From positions 1,302,001 to 1,366,000 of the forward strand of contig NZ_JBKBHD010000001.1 in assembly GCF_046297875.1 (NCBI RefSeq): a stretch of 64,000 nt of DNA, written 5' to 3'. The translations under genes were made by a program, and so were the position numbers. Positions within the stretch are counted from its first letter, which is position 1, and each line of letters starts with the position of its first letter. Below are positions 32,113 to 41,304 of this stretch, piece after piece. Under the pieces are notes generated by a model that saw only the letters and a list, made by a program, of their open reading frames with translations, was not told the DNA's origin and did no database searches. The stretch comes from Parvibaculum sp046297875. Lineage in GTDB: Bacteria; Pseudomonadota; Alphaproteobacteria; Parvibaculales; Parvibaculaceae.

Positions 32113-32577
32113 TCAGTCTTTCCGGGGCGTAATTCCAAGCCGGGCCATGACGCGCTGGCGCGCCTCGCCCGATTGGCGGTCGGGAACGTATATCAGGCCC
32201 GCGACGCGCCGCAACAAGTTGGCTTCGTACTCGTCAAGAACGCCATCCGCATAGACGACCTCCCACATTTTCTCGATCAGCGCGACCCGCTCCTCTTCGC
32301 TATAGGCCTGCTTGATGGATTGCACCCAGCGATGCAGGTCGAGCGTCTCCGCTTCCTCTGTCGAGGCGGCTTCGATCAAGGCGTCGATTTCTGCGGGCGG
32401 GAGATCGAAGCTCTCGCTTGCGATCCGCTGGATCGTCTCCTTCTCCTCCGCGCCGAAATCCGCGTCGGATGTCGCGGCGCGAACCAGCAGGGCGACAACC
32501 GCAATCCGCAGATCCTGCGCCTCGTCGCGGTGGTCCTCGGCGGGCCCCAGCAGAAATGATTTGATGGCCGACAGCAT
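32113..32577 (-). CDS. TerB-like protein
   Basis: A 154-residue all-helical acidic protein of the TerB family (related to tellurite-resistance TerB and DjlA N-terminal domains). It starts MLSAIKSFLLGP and has VALLVRAATSDADFGAEEKETI and the typical acidic loop VYADGVLDEYEANLLRRVAGL, which in the family may bind metal. A tellurite role is not implied, since no other ter gene is near. It sits between the S4 gene and fdxA in a minus-strand run. Confidence 0.8.
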   Translation of the reverse strand: MLSAIKSFLLGPAEDHRDEAQDLRIAVVALLVRAATSDADFGAEEKETIQRIASESFDLPPAEIDALIEAASTEEAETLDLHRWVQSIKQAYSEEERVALIEKMWEVVYADGVLDEYEANLLRRVAGLIYVPDRQSGEARQRVMARLGITPRKD

Positions 32578-32633
32578 TTGAATTTTACCTACATGATGTG
32601 GAAGAACGATTCAACAACGCAGAAAATTGTGAA

Positions 32634-33029
32634 TTAGCCCTCGCCTTTCCAGGCGTCAATGTCGCGCCGGTCCTTCTTCGTTGGCCGGCCAGCGCCTGCA
32701 GGGCGTCTGGCTGTCAGCGTCTCGTCCGCAATTGTGGATGGAGTTGCATCGGGCGGGGATAAGTCCTCATAGAGGAGCCGCGCCTCGGGTGCAGGTCCGC
32801 GGCGGGTGCCGGGATCGAGAATTTTAACGACGCGAATATGAGGGCCGAGCGGAAAGGTGAGGATGTCGCCCGGCCGGACGAGACGGCTTGCCTTGGAAAT
32901 GCGCTCGCCATTCACACGCAGCCGGCCGGTCTGGACGAAGGTGCTCGCAAGCGACCGGCTTTTCATGAAGCGTGCAAACCAAAGCCAGCGATCGACGCGT
33001 TGCCACGCCTGGCCGGCTCCAACTTCCAT
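32634..33029 (-). CDS. S4-domain RNA-binding protein (Hsp15-like)
   Basis: A 131-residue protein with one S4 RNA-binding domain (RVDRWLWFARFMKSRSLASTFVQTGRLRVNGERISKASRLV), which in Hsp15 binds stalled 50S subunits carrying peptidyl-tRNA. A basic C-terminal tail (PTKKDRRDIDAWKGE) follows. Length matches the Hsp15 group. The gap to the helicase gene is 4 bases, so the two are probably cotranscribed and coupled. It could act in ribosome rescue or RNA quality control beside the helicase; this is an inference. Confidence 0.85.
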   Translation of the reverse strand: MEVGAGQAWQRVDRWLWFARFMKSRSLASTFVQTGRLRVNGERISKASRLVRPGDILTFPLGPHIRVVKILDPGTRRGPAPEARLLYEDLSPPDATPSTIADETLTARRPAGAGRPTKKDRRDIDAWKGEG

Positions 33030-33033
33030 TTGA

Positions 33034-36000
33034 TCAACTGGTCCGGTTGCGTTCTTTCAGCACGGCGAGTGCAGCGAAGGGTGAGTCCGGATCGGGCTCG
33101 CGGTCGCGCGGCTTCGGCTTGCTGAAGCTGTAATCGCGGGGCTTTTCATGCTTGCCGTCGCGTCGCGGCTTGCCGCCCTGGCGGTGCCTTGCTTCCTTGT
33201 TGCCGTCATCGCGTTTGCGGGCGTCCGGTTTGCCGCCATCCTTTTGCGGCTCGCCGTCGCGCCGTTCGCCGGCCTGCGCCTGTCCCTGGACCTGTCCATG
33301 GCCTTGAGGGCGGTTCCGTTCGCGGCGGGGTTTGCGGTTCGTTTCGCCGCCATGGCGGCGGCGCGAAGGGCGCCAGATTTCCATCTCGACGGGCTCGGCC
33401 GGGGCAGTTTCCGCGCCGGCTGTCGCGGCTTCGGCCGGTGCAGGTTCCACAACCGGTTCCGTCACCGTTTCGACAGATGCCTCCGGTTCGGAGGCCACTT
33501 CTTGCGATTCCGGCACGTCTGCCGTTTCTGGTGCGGGATCTTCTGCCGGGGCGGTGGTGGCGTCCGCTACTTCGGTCACTTTCATCACCGGGGCGTTTTC
33601 GGCAGGCACGGCGGCTGCCGGCTTTGGCGGCACCAGCTTTTCGACCTGAGAGCGATAGCCGAGACCGCGCAGGAGGCCCGCGAATTCCTCGCCCGAGCAG
33701 CCGACAAGCGACATCATGTCGGGCGTCACGATGAAGCCGCCATTATAGGCGCGCGAGGCAATGACAGGGCGGATGAGATCGGCGACACGCTCAAGCATGT
33801 CGAGCCGGACGGCGCGCGTGCCGCAGACGCGGAAACCGAGTGCGCCATAGAAGCCCTCCGGCACATTGGCTTCAGCCGGAACGGAGGTCAAGCCGGGCGC
33901 GGGAAGGGCGGGCAGGGCGGCGAATGGGTCTTCCACATCCTTGCGCGACAGAGCCCATAGAATGAGCTTCAGACGTGCAGGCGCGGGCTTCAGCAGGGCG
34001 GGCACAAAAATCGAATAGGCGCCGAAGCGGACGCCATGCTTGCGAAGCTGGCCACGCGCCGCCTGATCGAGCGTGCGAACGTCCTCGGCGACGGTTTCCC
34101 GCCCGAGCGCCCCGAGATTTTCGACAAGCTGGAAAGCGATACCGCGTGCAAGGCCTTCGATGTCGGTGGCATCGCGCAGCGCGACGAGCGGCGCCAGAAC
34201 CTGCGTCACATGCATCTTCAGCCAGGCATCGAGCCGCGCCTGCACGGCTTCCCTGGCCGGGCCGTTCAACTGTTCGCCGGTAACGAGTTCCACTCGCGGC
34301 AGAAGTATATTGTCGCTGCCCTTGAGTTCGGCGACAGGATGGCCCGCCCAGACGACACGGCCATGCTCGGAAAGGGCAATATCGGCATCGGGCGCCGTTA
34401 CCAGCCTTTGCGCGCGGGCTGCGATCTCCGAGGCAAGCGCCTGGTCGGCGGCAGCGCGGAGAACACGCGCCTGCTCGCCATCGGCGCGCGGATCGGGCAC
34501 GAATACAAAACCTTCGAGATGGCCGGCATATTCGCCTTCGACCAGAACCTCGCCATCGCCGTTTACAGCCGCCATAAGTTCCTCGTTCTGGCGCAGACGT
34601 TTCATCAATACGCTGGTACGCCGGTCGACAAATCGCTGCGTCAATCGCTCGTGGAGCGCGTCAGACAGCCTATCCTCTATCTTACGCGCGCGCTCCTGCC
34701 AATGCGCAGGATTGTGAAGCCAATCGGCCCGGTTGGCTACATAGCTCCATGTCCGCATATGTGCGAGGCGTGTGGCGAGTATATCGATGTCGCCATCGGC
34801 CCGGTCGAGCTTGCCGATCTGGCGTTCCAGCCAGTCCTCGGGGATGCGTTCCGGCGTGTCGCCTGCCTTGTCCATCAGGAAGAGGTAGAGGCGGGTGAGA
34901 AGCGAAGCATGTTCGCTGGCAAGCGTCTTTCGGAAGTCTGGCACCTGCGCCACCTCCCAGAGCCGCCGGATCGCATGGGGCGAGCGCGCCAGTGCGGCAA
35001 CTTCCGGTGTCCGGCTCATGCGCTCAAGCGCCTCCAGATCGTCGGCGGTTTGCGCGCGCATCAGACCGGCGCGGGCAGGCGGCGCTTCAAGGCTTTGGAT
35101 CAGGGCGGGAATGTTCGCGAAATCGAGATGCGGGTTCCGCCACTGAAAGACGCGCTCGGGTTCGAACTGGTGGTTCTCGATGCGGGCGATGATGTCGTCC
35201 GGCAGGTTTGCTGCGTCGCCGGTCGTACCGAATGTCCCGTTATTCATGTAGCGGCCGGCGCGGCCGGCGATCTGGGCAAGCTCGGCAACACCCAGCGGGC
35301 GGTGCTGGTGCCCGTCGAATTTCTGCGTCGATGCGAAGGCGACATGGTCCACATCCATGTTGAGGCCCATGCCGATGGCATCGGTCGCGACTAGAAAGTC
35401 CACCTCGCCGGACTGATAGAGCGCGACCTGCGCATTGCGGGTGCGTGGGCTCAGGGCTCCCATGACAACCGCAGCGCCGCCGCGTTGACGGCGGATCAGC
35501 TCGGCGATCGCATAGACCTGATCAGCCGAAAAGGCGACGATCGCGGTGCGTCGCGGCAGGCGTGTGATCTTCTTCGGTCCCGTCCATGACAGTTCCGAAA
35601 AGCGTGGACGGTTTACGAAGCGCGTGTCCGGCAGCAGTTTCTGGATCAGGCTGCGTGCGGTCTCCGAGCCGAGCATCATGGTCTCGGAGCGACCGCGTGA
35701 GCGCAGCAGCCTGTCTGTGAAGGTGTGGCCACGTTCGCGGTCGGCCGCGAGCTGGATTTCGTCGACGGCGAGGAATTCGACTTCACGCTCGAGCGGCATT
35801 GCCTCGACCGTGCAGATGAAATAGCGCGCCGACTGGGGAAGGATTTTCTCCTCTCCCGTTATCAGGGCGACGGCGCGAGGGCCCTTCACCTTCACCACGC
35901 GGTCATAAACCTCGCGCGCAAGAAGGCGCAGCGGAAGCCCGATCATGCCGCTTTCGTGGCCCATCATCCGTTCGATGGCGAGATGCGTCTTGCCGGTATT

Positions 36001-36090
36001 CGTGGGGCCGAGAACGGCCGTGATGCGGCGGCGCTCGGCAATGCCGTCGCGCGCCTTGCCGTCCGGTGTCTGGAGGGGCGGGATACTCAT
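33034..36090 (-). CDS. Suv3-like superfamily-2 RNA/DNA helicase with long acidic-basic tail
   Basis: A 1018-residue helicase similar to the mitochondrial Suv3 RNA helicase, also known in alphaproteobacteria. Motif I is GPTNTGKTHLAIE (about residues 29-41), the Walker B is VDEIQLA, and motif VI is QIAGRAGRYMN. The C-terminal region from about residue 855 is low complexity, first acidic (EDPAPETADVPESQE), then strongly basic and Gln/Gly/Arg-rich, as in RNA-binding tails. The start is MSIPPLQTPDG. It heads the minus-strand run with the S4 protein and is divergent from an acyl-CoA dehydrogenase gene. Substrate RNA is unknown. Confidence 0.88.
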   Translation of the reverse strand: MSIPPLQTPDGKARDGIAERRRITAVLGPTNTGKTHLAIERMMGHESGMIGLPLRLLAREVYDRVVKVKGPRAVALITGEEKILPQSARYFICTVEAMPLEREVEFLAVDEIQLAADRERGHTFTDRLLRSRGRSETMMLGSETARSLIQKLLPDTRFVNRPRFSELSWTGPKKITRLPRRTAIVAFSADQVYAIAELIRRQRGGAAVVMGALSPRTRNAQVALYQSGEVDFLVATDAIGMGLNMDVDHVAFASTQKFDGHQHRPLGVAELAQIAGRAGRYMNNGTFGTTGDAANLPDDIIARIENHQFEPERVFQWRNPHLDFANIPALIQSLEAPPARAGLMRAQTADDLEALERMSRTPEVAALARSPHAIRRLWEVAQVPDFRKTLASEHASLLTRLYLFLMDKAGDTPERIPEDWLERQIGKLDRADGDIDILATRLAHMRTWSYVANRADWLHNPAHWQERARKIEDRLSDALHERLTQRFVDRRTSVLMKRLRQNEELMAAVNGDGEVLVEGEYAGHLEGFVFVPDPRADGEQARVLRAAADQALASEIAARAQRLVTAPDADIALSEHGRVVWAGHPVAELKGSDNILLPRVELVTGEQLNGPAREAVQARLDAWLKMHVTQVLAPLVALRDATDIEGLARGIAFQLVENLGALGRETVAEDVRTLDQAARGQLRKHGVRFGAYSIFVPALLKPAPARLKLILWALSRKDVEDPFAALPALPAPGLTSVPAEANVPEGFYGALGFRVCGTRAVRLDMLERVADLIRPVIASRAYNGGFIVTPDMMSLVGCSGEEFAGLLRGLGYRSQVEKLVPPKPAAAVPAENAPVMKVTEVADATTAPAEDPAPETADVPESQEVASEPEASVETVTEPVVEPAPAEAATAGAETAPAEPVEMEIWRPSRRRHGGETNRKPRRERNRPQGHGQVQGQAQAGERRDGEPQKDGGKPDARKRDDGNKEARHRQGGKPRRDGKHEKPRDYSFSKPKPRDREPDPDSPFAALAVLKERNRTS

Positions 36091-36443
36091 GATCGAGGGC
36101 GCACCTTCCGCGTAATCCAGCCCCGGCGCAAGGGCGTCGGCGGTTAACCCTCAACAAATTAAGAACGGGAATATTGGGCGAACGAACCGGGTCCGAATCG
36201 GTGACCGCGCGATCTTCCGGCTTCGTTCACGGCTAAATCTTGTGTCTGGCCAACGGCTTAGGCAGACAAATCGTTAACGCGGATTTTTTGTCGCGCCTTC
36301 CCCAGCGTCGCCGCGCGTTGTCTGCGATGCGCTGCCGAGCCGCCCTTTATGAAACTGGACCGCTGTCTATAGTGTCCTCCACCGACATCGCAAAAACATC
36401 CTCAGGGCCGCTGCCGGAACCCGGAGGAGACAGGGAGGCTTCC
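36091..36443. promoter_or_regulatory. Intergenic region between helicase and acyl-CoA dehydrogenase genes
   Basis: No gene is supported in this divergent region. A TATAGT (36368-36373) may be the -10 of the acyl-CoA dehydrogenase promoter with a weak TTTATG -35. AT-rich parts near 36140-36180 may hold the helicase promoter. Nothing structured such as a riboswitch is seen. Confidence 0.3.
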
Positions 36444-37736
36444 ATGGATTTCAGGATACCGAAGGAGATCACGGACTATCTCGCCGTGCTCGACGATTTC
36501 ATCGAAAGGGAAATCAAGCCGCTGCAGGCGCAGGACGACAATGAGCGGTTTTTCGACCACCGCCGCGAACATGCCCGTACCGATTGGGACAATGAAGGAT
36601 TGCCGCGCCACGACTGGGAAGCGCTGCTTGGCGAGATGCGCCGCCGCGCCGACAAGGCGGGTCATCTGCGCTTCGCGCTGCCGAAGGAATATGGCGGCAA
36701 GGACGGCAGCAATCTCGCCATGGCCGTGATCCGCGATCATCTGGCCGCGAAGGGCCTCGGGCTTCACAACGATCTTCAGAACGAAAGCTCGATTGTCGGC
36801 AATTTTCCGACCGTGCTGATGTTCCGCGACTTCGGCACGGAAGAGCAGAAGAAGAAATTCATCCAGGGTTCGCTCGATGGCTCGATCCGCGTTGCCTTCG
36901 GCCTCACCGAGCCGGATCACGGCTCGGATGCGACCTGGATGGAAACCTCTGCGAAGCGCGAAAAGCGCGATGGCGTCGACGGCTGGCTCATCAATGGCGA
37001 GAAGATGTGGAACACGGGTCTCCATGTCGCGACGCATGACTTCGTGTTTGCGCGCACCAGCGGCAAGGCTGGCGACGCGCTCGGTATCACCTGCTTCATC
37101 GTGCCGATGGATGCGCCGGGTGTGCAGATCGAGGAATATCTCTGGACCTTCAACATGCCGACGGACCATCCGCGCGTTTCATTCAAGAATGTCTGGGTGC
37201 CGGAAGGTTCCTATCTCGGCGATCCGGAGCGCGGCCTCGAACTTGCGCAGCATTTCGTGCATGAGAACCGCATCAGGCAGGCGGCGTCGGGCGTCGGCGC
37301 AGCGCAGTACTGCATCGAGCAGAGTGTTGCCTATGCCAAGCAGCGCAAGCCTTTCGGCAAGCCGCTTGCCTCCAACCAGGCGATCCAGTTCCCGCTGGTT
37401 GAAGCGCATACCGAATGCGAGATGATCCGCACCTTTATCTACAAGACGGCATGGGAAATGGATCAGATGTCGAAGCCCGATGTTGCGAAACATCTTTCAG
37501 ACAGGGTTTCGATGTGCAACTACCGCGCGAACCGTCTCGTCTGCCAGGTGGCAGATCTCGCCATGCAGGTGCATGGTGCGATCGGCTATTCGCGGCACAA
37601 GCCTTTCGAGCATATCTATCGGCATCATCGCCGCTATCGCATCACCGAAGGTTCGGAAGAGATCCAGATGCGCAAGGTGGGCGGACACCTCTTCGGCTTC
37701 ATTGGTTCGAACCGAGCAGCGAAGGCTGCCGAGTAG
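36444..37736 (+). CDS. Acyl-CoA dehydrogenase
   Basis: A 430-residue acyl-CoA dehydrogenase. FGLTEPDHGSDATWM carries the substrate/FAD motif, GWLINGEKMWNTG follows, and MQVHGAIGYSRHKPFEHIYRHHRRYRITEGSEEIQMRKVG is the C-terminal signature. In ITEGSEEIQ the Glu of TEG is at the usual catalytic position. An additional N-terminal segment rich in charged residues is present. The ATG at 36444 is preceded by GGGAGGC; longer frames upstream look non-coding. It probably acts on medium or long-chain acyl-CoA, but the exact range is not readable. Confidence 0.88.
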   Translation: MDFRIPKEITDYLAVLDDFIEREIKPLQAQDDNERFFDHRREHARTDWDNEGLPRHDWEALLGEMRRRADKAGHLRFALPKEYGGKDGSNLAMAVIRDHLAAKGLGLHNDLQNESSIVGNFPTVLMFRDFGTEEQKKKFIQGSLDGSIRVAFGLTEPDHGSDATWMETSAKREKRDGVDGWLINGEKMWNTGLHVATHDFVFARTSGKAGDALGITCFIVPMDAPGVQIEEYLWTFNMPTDHPRVSFKNVWVPEGSYLGDPERGLELAQHFVHENRIRQAASGVGAAQYCIEQSVAYAKQRKPFGKPLASNQAIQFPLVEAHTECEMIRTFIYKTAWEMDQMSKPDVAKHLSDRVSMCNYRANRLVCQVADLAMQVHGAIGYSRHKPFEHIYRHHRRYRITEGSEEIQMRKVGGHLFGFIGSNRAAKAAE

Positions 37737-37768
37737 CAGAACGGCGCATCTCGCTGAATAAAGGGCCG

Positions 37769-40162
37769 TCACGCTCCGGGCGTGGCGGTCATTGCCGTTG
37801 TGTCCTGCCAGACGAGGCGCCAGCCGGGAAGCGTCATGGTGGCGGTCGTGCCATGGCCCAGCTCGCTGTGAAGGACGAAATCGCCGCCGTGCATTTCGAT
37901 CAGGGATTTGGTGATGGGCAGGCCAAGGCCCGTGCCGCCATGCTGGCGGGCATTGGTATCGTCGACCTGTCCAAAGGGCTCCAGCACTTCCTGCAGCTTG
38001 TCGGCGGGAATACCGATGCCATTGTCTTTGACGGAAAGGCCGAGATCGCCCTGTCCATCGATGGCGACGGCAAGGTTGATCCGCCCTCCGACCGGCGTGA
38101 ACTTGGAAGCATTCGACAGCAGGTTCAGCATCACCTGCCGCATGGCTCGCTGATCGGCCCTCAGAAGCGGCATCTCGTCGGGCAGCGCGAGCGTGATGGT
38201 TTGCTGCTTTTCGATGGTGCGAGCGCGCATCATCTCGATCGACCAGCGCAGCACGTCGGCGAAGTCGATTTCCTCCTCCTCGATGGCGTAGCGGCCGGCC
38301 TCGATTTTCGAAATGTCGAGAATGTCGTCGATCACGTTCAACAGGTGGCGGCCGCTGTCATGAATGTCGTTCGTGTACTCGATATATCGCTCGGTGCCGA
38401 GCGGGCCGAACATCTGCTGCCGCATGATCTCCGAAAAACCGATGATGGCATTGAGAGGCGTGCGGAGCTCGTGGCTCATGTTGGCGAGGAATTTCGTCTT
38501 GGCCCGGTTTGCGAGTTCGGCGGACTCGGTTGCGCGGCGCAGGTTTTCTTCCGAGCGCCGCCGCTCGATCGCGATGCTGCAAAGATGGGCGATACCTGCG
38601 AGGTAGTCGTTCTCCCAGGCACCCGGCTCCACGGCGGTTGGAAAGTAGAGCGCGAATGAACCGATCACGCTGCCATTGTGCGAAACGATAGGCTGGAACC
38701 AGAGCGACTGAATGCCTGCCTTGCGCATGTAGGAGGAGACGAAATCGCCATGCTCCCTGTCCTGCAGGTTGGTGACCACGATTCGGCTGGCCGACAGGGC
38801 TGCTTGACCGAAGAAACCTTCCTTCTGCCGCTTCCAGAACTCGCCGATCCAGCTTTCGAAGTCGTCGGGCAGGTTCGGTGCGGCACTCGTCACGAGATCT
38901 TTCGTGCCGTCGAGCAGAAAGACCGCAGCGCGCGCGCCGGGGTTCGTTTCCTCGGCGCCCAGCGCAAGTCTCGCCATCACTTCTGTCAGCGGTTCGCCCG
39001 TCGCGAGCGCCTGCAGAACCTGGAACTGGCTGCGCTGTTCGGTTTCCGCGCGCTTTCTGAGGGTGATGTCGCGCAGATTTATGACGTAACCGCGGACATT
39101 TTCATCACCCAGAAGATTTGTGAGTGTCGCTTCGATCCAGATCGTCGAGCCATTGTAGTTCGGCACGACAAGTTCATAGGTGCTGCTTGTCAGCCCGTTT
39201 CCCGACGATGAAGCGATGCCGAGAACTTCCTTGCGCTGCTCGTCGGTCAGGAAGGTCAGGCTGTTCATTCCGATCAGCGCGTCGGGTTCGAGTCCGAGTT
39301 TTGCGGCGGCCGGTGAGGCATACTGAACGATTGCATTTTCATCGGTCACCAGCACAACGTCGAAGGCGTTTTCCACGAGGGCACGAAAATGATGCTCGCG
39401 CCGCTTCAGCTGATCATTGGCTTCTTCCGCCTGACGGCGCGCTGCTTCCGAGACGTCGCGCGCATGACCGAGATCGCGAATGAGGTCGGCATTGCGCAAG
39501 CGAAGGTCGAGCGTCTCTGTGGCCGCCTTGCGCTGTTGCTGTGCAAGGCGAAGAAGGTAGAGATAGGTCGGTGTGCAGGCGATGCCGAGCGCAAGATAGG
39601 TGGTTTCGAAGGTTGAGATGCACATGCCGATGACGCCGGCCATGATGGGCAGGGTCACCGAAATGGTGATGGGCGTGATCTGGAATGCCGTCTGCGCCGC
39701 CATGACGACGTGGACGATGAAGATCATCAGAATGGCGAAGTTCTGAATGTCGCTGCCCGAATTCCAGAACAGCGGAAAGAGCCCGAGCCAGAAGATGTTC
39801 ATCAGCCAGTAGCGCGTGGCTGTTGCGCGGATCCAGCCGTTTACGTGCTCCGGTTCGATGACCGCATCGAAATAGCGATGCTGGTAGAAATGATATTCGA
39901 CATGGATGGCGACAATGACGAGCCACCAGACCGTGACGAGCCATGCCGGGGCCGCGGGCTCGAGTGTCAGGGCAAGCGCGGCGGTGACGACGGGGAAGAA
40001 GACCGGCAGCGCCCGGTATGAATGCATGATTGCGCTGAAGAGCTCGAGGCGAATGGCCGGGTCGCGGCTATCGGCTGGGCCGTCCGCTGCCAGAACCTGC
40101 TTCGTTTGCTCCTGGACGTTGCCCAGAGCCATGCCCTCTCTTTTGGTGCTCACATCCGGCAT
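37769..40162 (-). CDS. Orphan hybrid-free sensor histidine kinase (membrane-PAS-GAF-HisKA-HATPase)
   Basis: A 797-residue inner-membrane kinase. The first 210 residues contain five to six hydrophobic segments, then a coiled coil, a PAS domain (FRALVENAFDVVLVTDENAIVQYA), a GAF-like domain (GARAAVFLLDG) and a kinase core. The H box is FLANMSHELRTPLNAIIGFSEIM, the N box MLNLLSNASKFTP, and G boxes DNGIGIP and GTGLGLPI are present. There is no receiver domain and no regulator gene next to it, so it is an orphan. The start at 40162 (MPDVSTKREG) has GGAG upstream. It could be a sensor of light, redox or a ligand; unknown. Confidence 0.88.
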   Translation of the reverse strand: MPDVSTKREGMALGNVQEQTKQVLAADGPADSRDPAIRLELFSAIMHSYRALPVFFPVVTAALALTLEPAAPAWLVTVWWLVIVAIHVEYHFYQHRYFDAVIEPEHVNGWIRATATRYWLMNIFWLGLFPLFWNSGSDIQNFAILMIFIVHVVMAAQTAFQITPITISVTLPIMAGVIGMCISTFETTYLALGIACTPTYLYLLRLAQQQRKAATETLDLRLRNADLIRDLGHARDVSEAARRQAEEANDQLKRREHHFRALVENAFDVVLVTDENAIVQYASPAAAKLGLEPDALIGMNSLTFLTDEQRKEVLGIASSSGNGLTSSTYELVVPNYNGSTIWIEATLTNLLGDENVRGYVINLRDITLRKRAETEQRSQFQVLQALATGEPLTEVMARLALGAEETNPGARAAVFLLDGTKDLVTSAAPNLPDDFESWIGEFWKRQKEGFFGQAALSASRIVVTNLQDREHGDFVSSYMRKAGIQSLWFQPIVSHNGSVIGSFALYFPTAVEPGAWENDYLAGIAHLCSIAIERRRSEENLRRATESAELANRAKTKFLANMSHELRTPLNAIIGFSEIMRQQMFGPLGTERYIEYTNDIHDSGRHLLNVIDDILDISKIEAGRYAIEEEEIDFADVLRWSIEMMRARTIEKQQTITLALPDEMPLLRADQRAMRQVMLNLLSNASKFTPVGGRINLAVAIDGQGDLGLSVKDNGIGIPADKLQEVLEPFGQVDDTNARQHGGTGLGLPITKSLIEMHGGDFVLHSELGHGTTATMTLPGWRLVWQDTTAMTATPGA

Positions 40163-40244
40163 CGCGACAGGATCTCCTCCCCGAAAGGGACCCCGAGCCA
40201 CATTCCGGTTTAAGCCAGCGCGGTAAAGTTTCCCTGAACGGAAA

Positions 40245-40272
40245 AGGCCCCCGTCATTCCTGACGGGGGCCT
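40245..40272 (-). terminator. Terminator of the Sel1 gene
   Basis: A perfect 12-bp stem (40245-40256 with 40261-40272) with a 4-base loop. On the minus strand TTTT follows. It lies 25 bases after the stop of the Sel1 gene and separates it from the kinase gene. Confidence 0.85.
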
Positions 40273-40296
40273 CGTTGCCGTTAACCTGCCGTTAAC

Positions 40297-40989
40297 TCAG
40301 TAAGGGTCCGGAGCGGTGACGATTTCGGGCCTCTGAGCAGGTGGACGCCGTCCTTCAACGGCGCAACTGCGCAAGACATTCTGATCGGGTTCGGTGGTTG
40401 CGCTCCAGTAGCTCGGCACCCAGTTCACGGCGAGCTGTTCGGAGCGGGCATTTTCCTCGCTTGTCATGGCGCCGCGAAATTCCTCGGCAACGGAAAGGTC
40501 GGGCTGCACACCGAGCGCCAGCAGGCGGGCGTTGCGGCTGTAGAGGCGGGCCCATTTGGCGCCTTCGACGGCATTCTGGCTGACGCCTTCGCCGCGGAGA
40601 TAGAGCAGCGCCAACTGCCTCTGGGCGTCTGCCCAGCCGGCATTGGCTGCGCGGCGGATCCATTCGGCGCCTTCGGCAGGATTGCCCGACGCGAGATAGC
40701 ACTGCCCCAGCGCTGTCTGGGCACCCTCGTAGCCGTGGCCGCGATAGGCAAAGCAGGTGAGAACATTCAACGTGTCGTCGGTGCAATCTCCCGCCGCTGC
40801 GCGGCTGACGGCGCGCGCATAAAGCGTGCCCGACGGGTCTTGTTCGGCCAGTGTCGGGATCACCCGGCCCTCGGCATCGCGTTTGCGCGCCGCGCCGCCG
40901 CCGCTGCAGGCCGTGATCGCAATCGCCACGGCGCAAAGGATGACAAGGAGCCCGGCCCTCGAGCCAAATTGAATATTGCGTTCAGACAT
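40297..40989 (-). CDS. Sel1-repeat lipoprotein
   Basis: A 230-residue lipoprotein. MSERNIQFGSRAGLLVILCAVAIAITAC has the lipobox AITAC. The middle has Sel1-type TPR-like repeats (GYEGAQTALGQCYLASGNPAEGAEWIRRAANAGWADAQRQLALLYLRGEGV). Such proteins act in protein interaction at the envelope. The start at 40989 is preceded by GAGGGAAT. A long upstream frame without coding character was ignored. Confidence 0.85.
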   Translation of the reverse strand: MSERNIQFGSRAGLLVILCAVAIAITACSGGGAARKRDAEGRVIPTLAEQDPSGTLYARAVSRAAAGDCTDDTLNVLTCFAYRGHGYEGAQTALGQCYLASGNPAEGAEWIRRAANAGWADAQRQLALLYLRGEGVSQNAVEGAKWARLYSRNARLLALGVQPDLSVAEEFRGAMTSEENARSEQLAVNWVPSYWSATTEPDQNVLRSCAVEGRRPPAQRPEIVTAPDPY

Positions 40990-41304
40990 ATTCCCTCGGT
41001 TTCCCCACTTTTGCGTTGCTTGCGGCGCTCCTGGCCCTGCCGGCCGATACTCTACCGGTCCGGACGGTTGAATGGCACCGCCAATATCCCCCGAATGAAA
41101 TCCGCCGGAGGAAAAGACCTTTTCAGTAGTGCCGGAGGGCGGCTGCTGACGCAACGAAATTGCGGCATTGCGGGCCACTCCTTGGGGCGGTTTGACCCGG
41201 CTTGCCCCTTCCCGGATACTCCGCGCGATTTTTGGGGCCGGTCGCCCGCCATGATATGGTGAAGCGGTAAATCTGCCGGCAAATCCGAGAGTAGAGACGA
41301 GGCG
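40990..41304. promoter_or_regulatory. Upstream region of the mutase gene
   Basis: No gene is supported. TTGACC (41192-41197) and GATACT (41215-41220), spaced by 17 bases, look like a good housekeeping promoter for methylmalonyl-CoA mutase with a leader of about 80 bases. The rest holds no recognised riboswitch; a cobalamin riboswitch was looked for and not seen. Confidence 0.45.

Noticed and set aside
32113..32577. Tellurite-resistance operon suggested by the TerB-like gene
   Set aside because: No terC, terD or other ter gene is near; TerB-like domains occur alone in many genomes.
40990..41304. Cobalamin riboswitch upstream of methylmalonyl-CoA mutase
   Set aside because: The conserved B12-box pattern was not found; only a normal promoter is seen.
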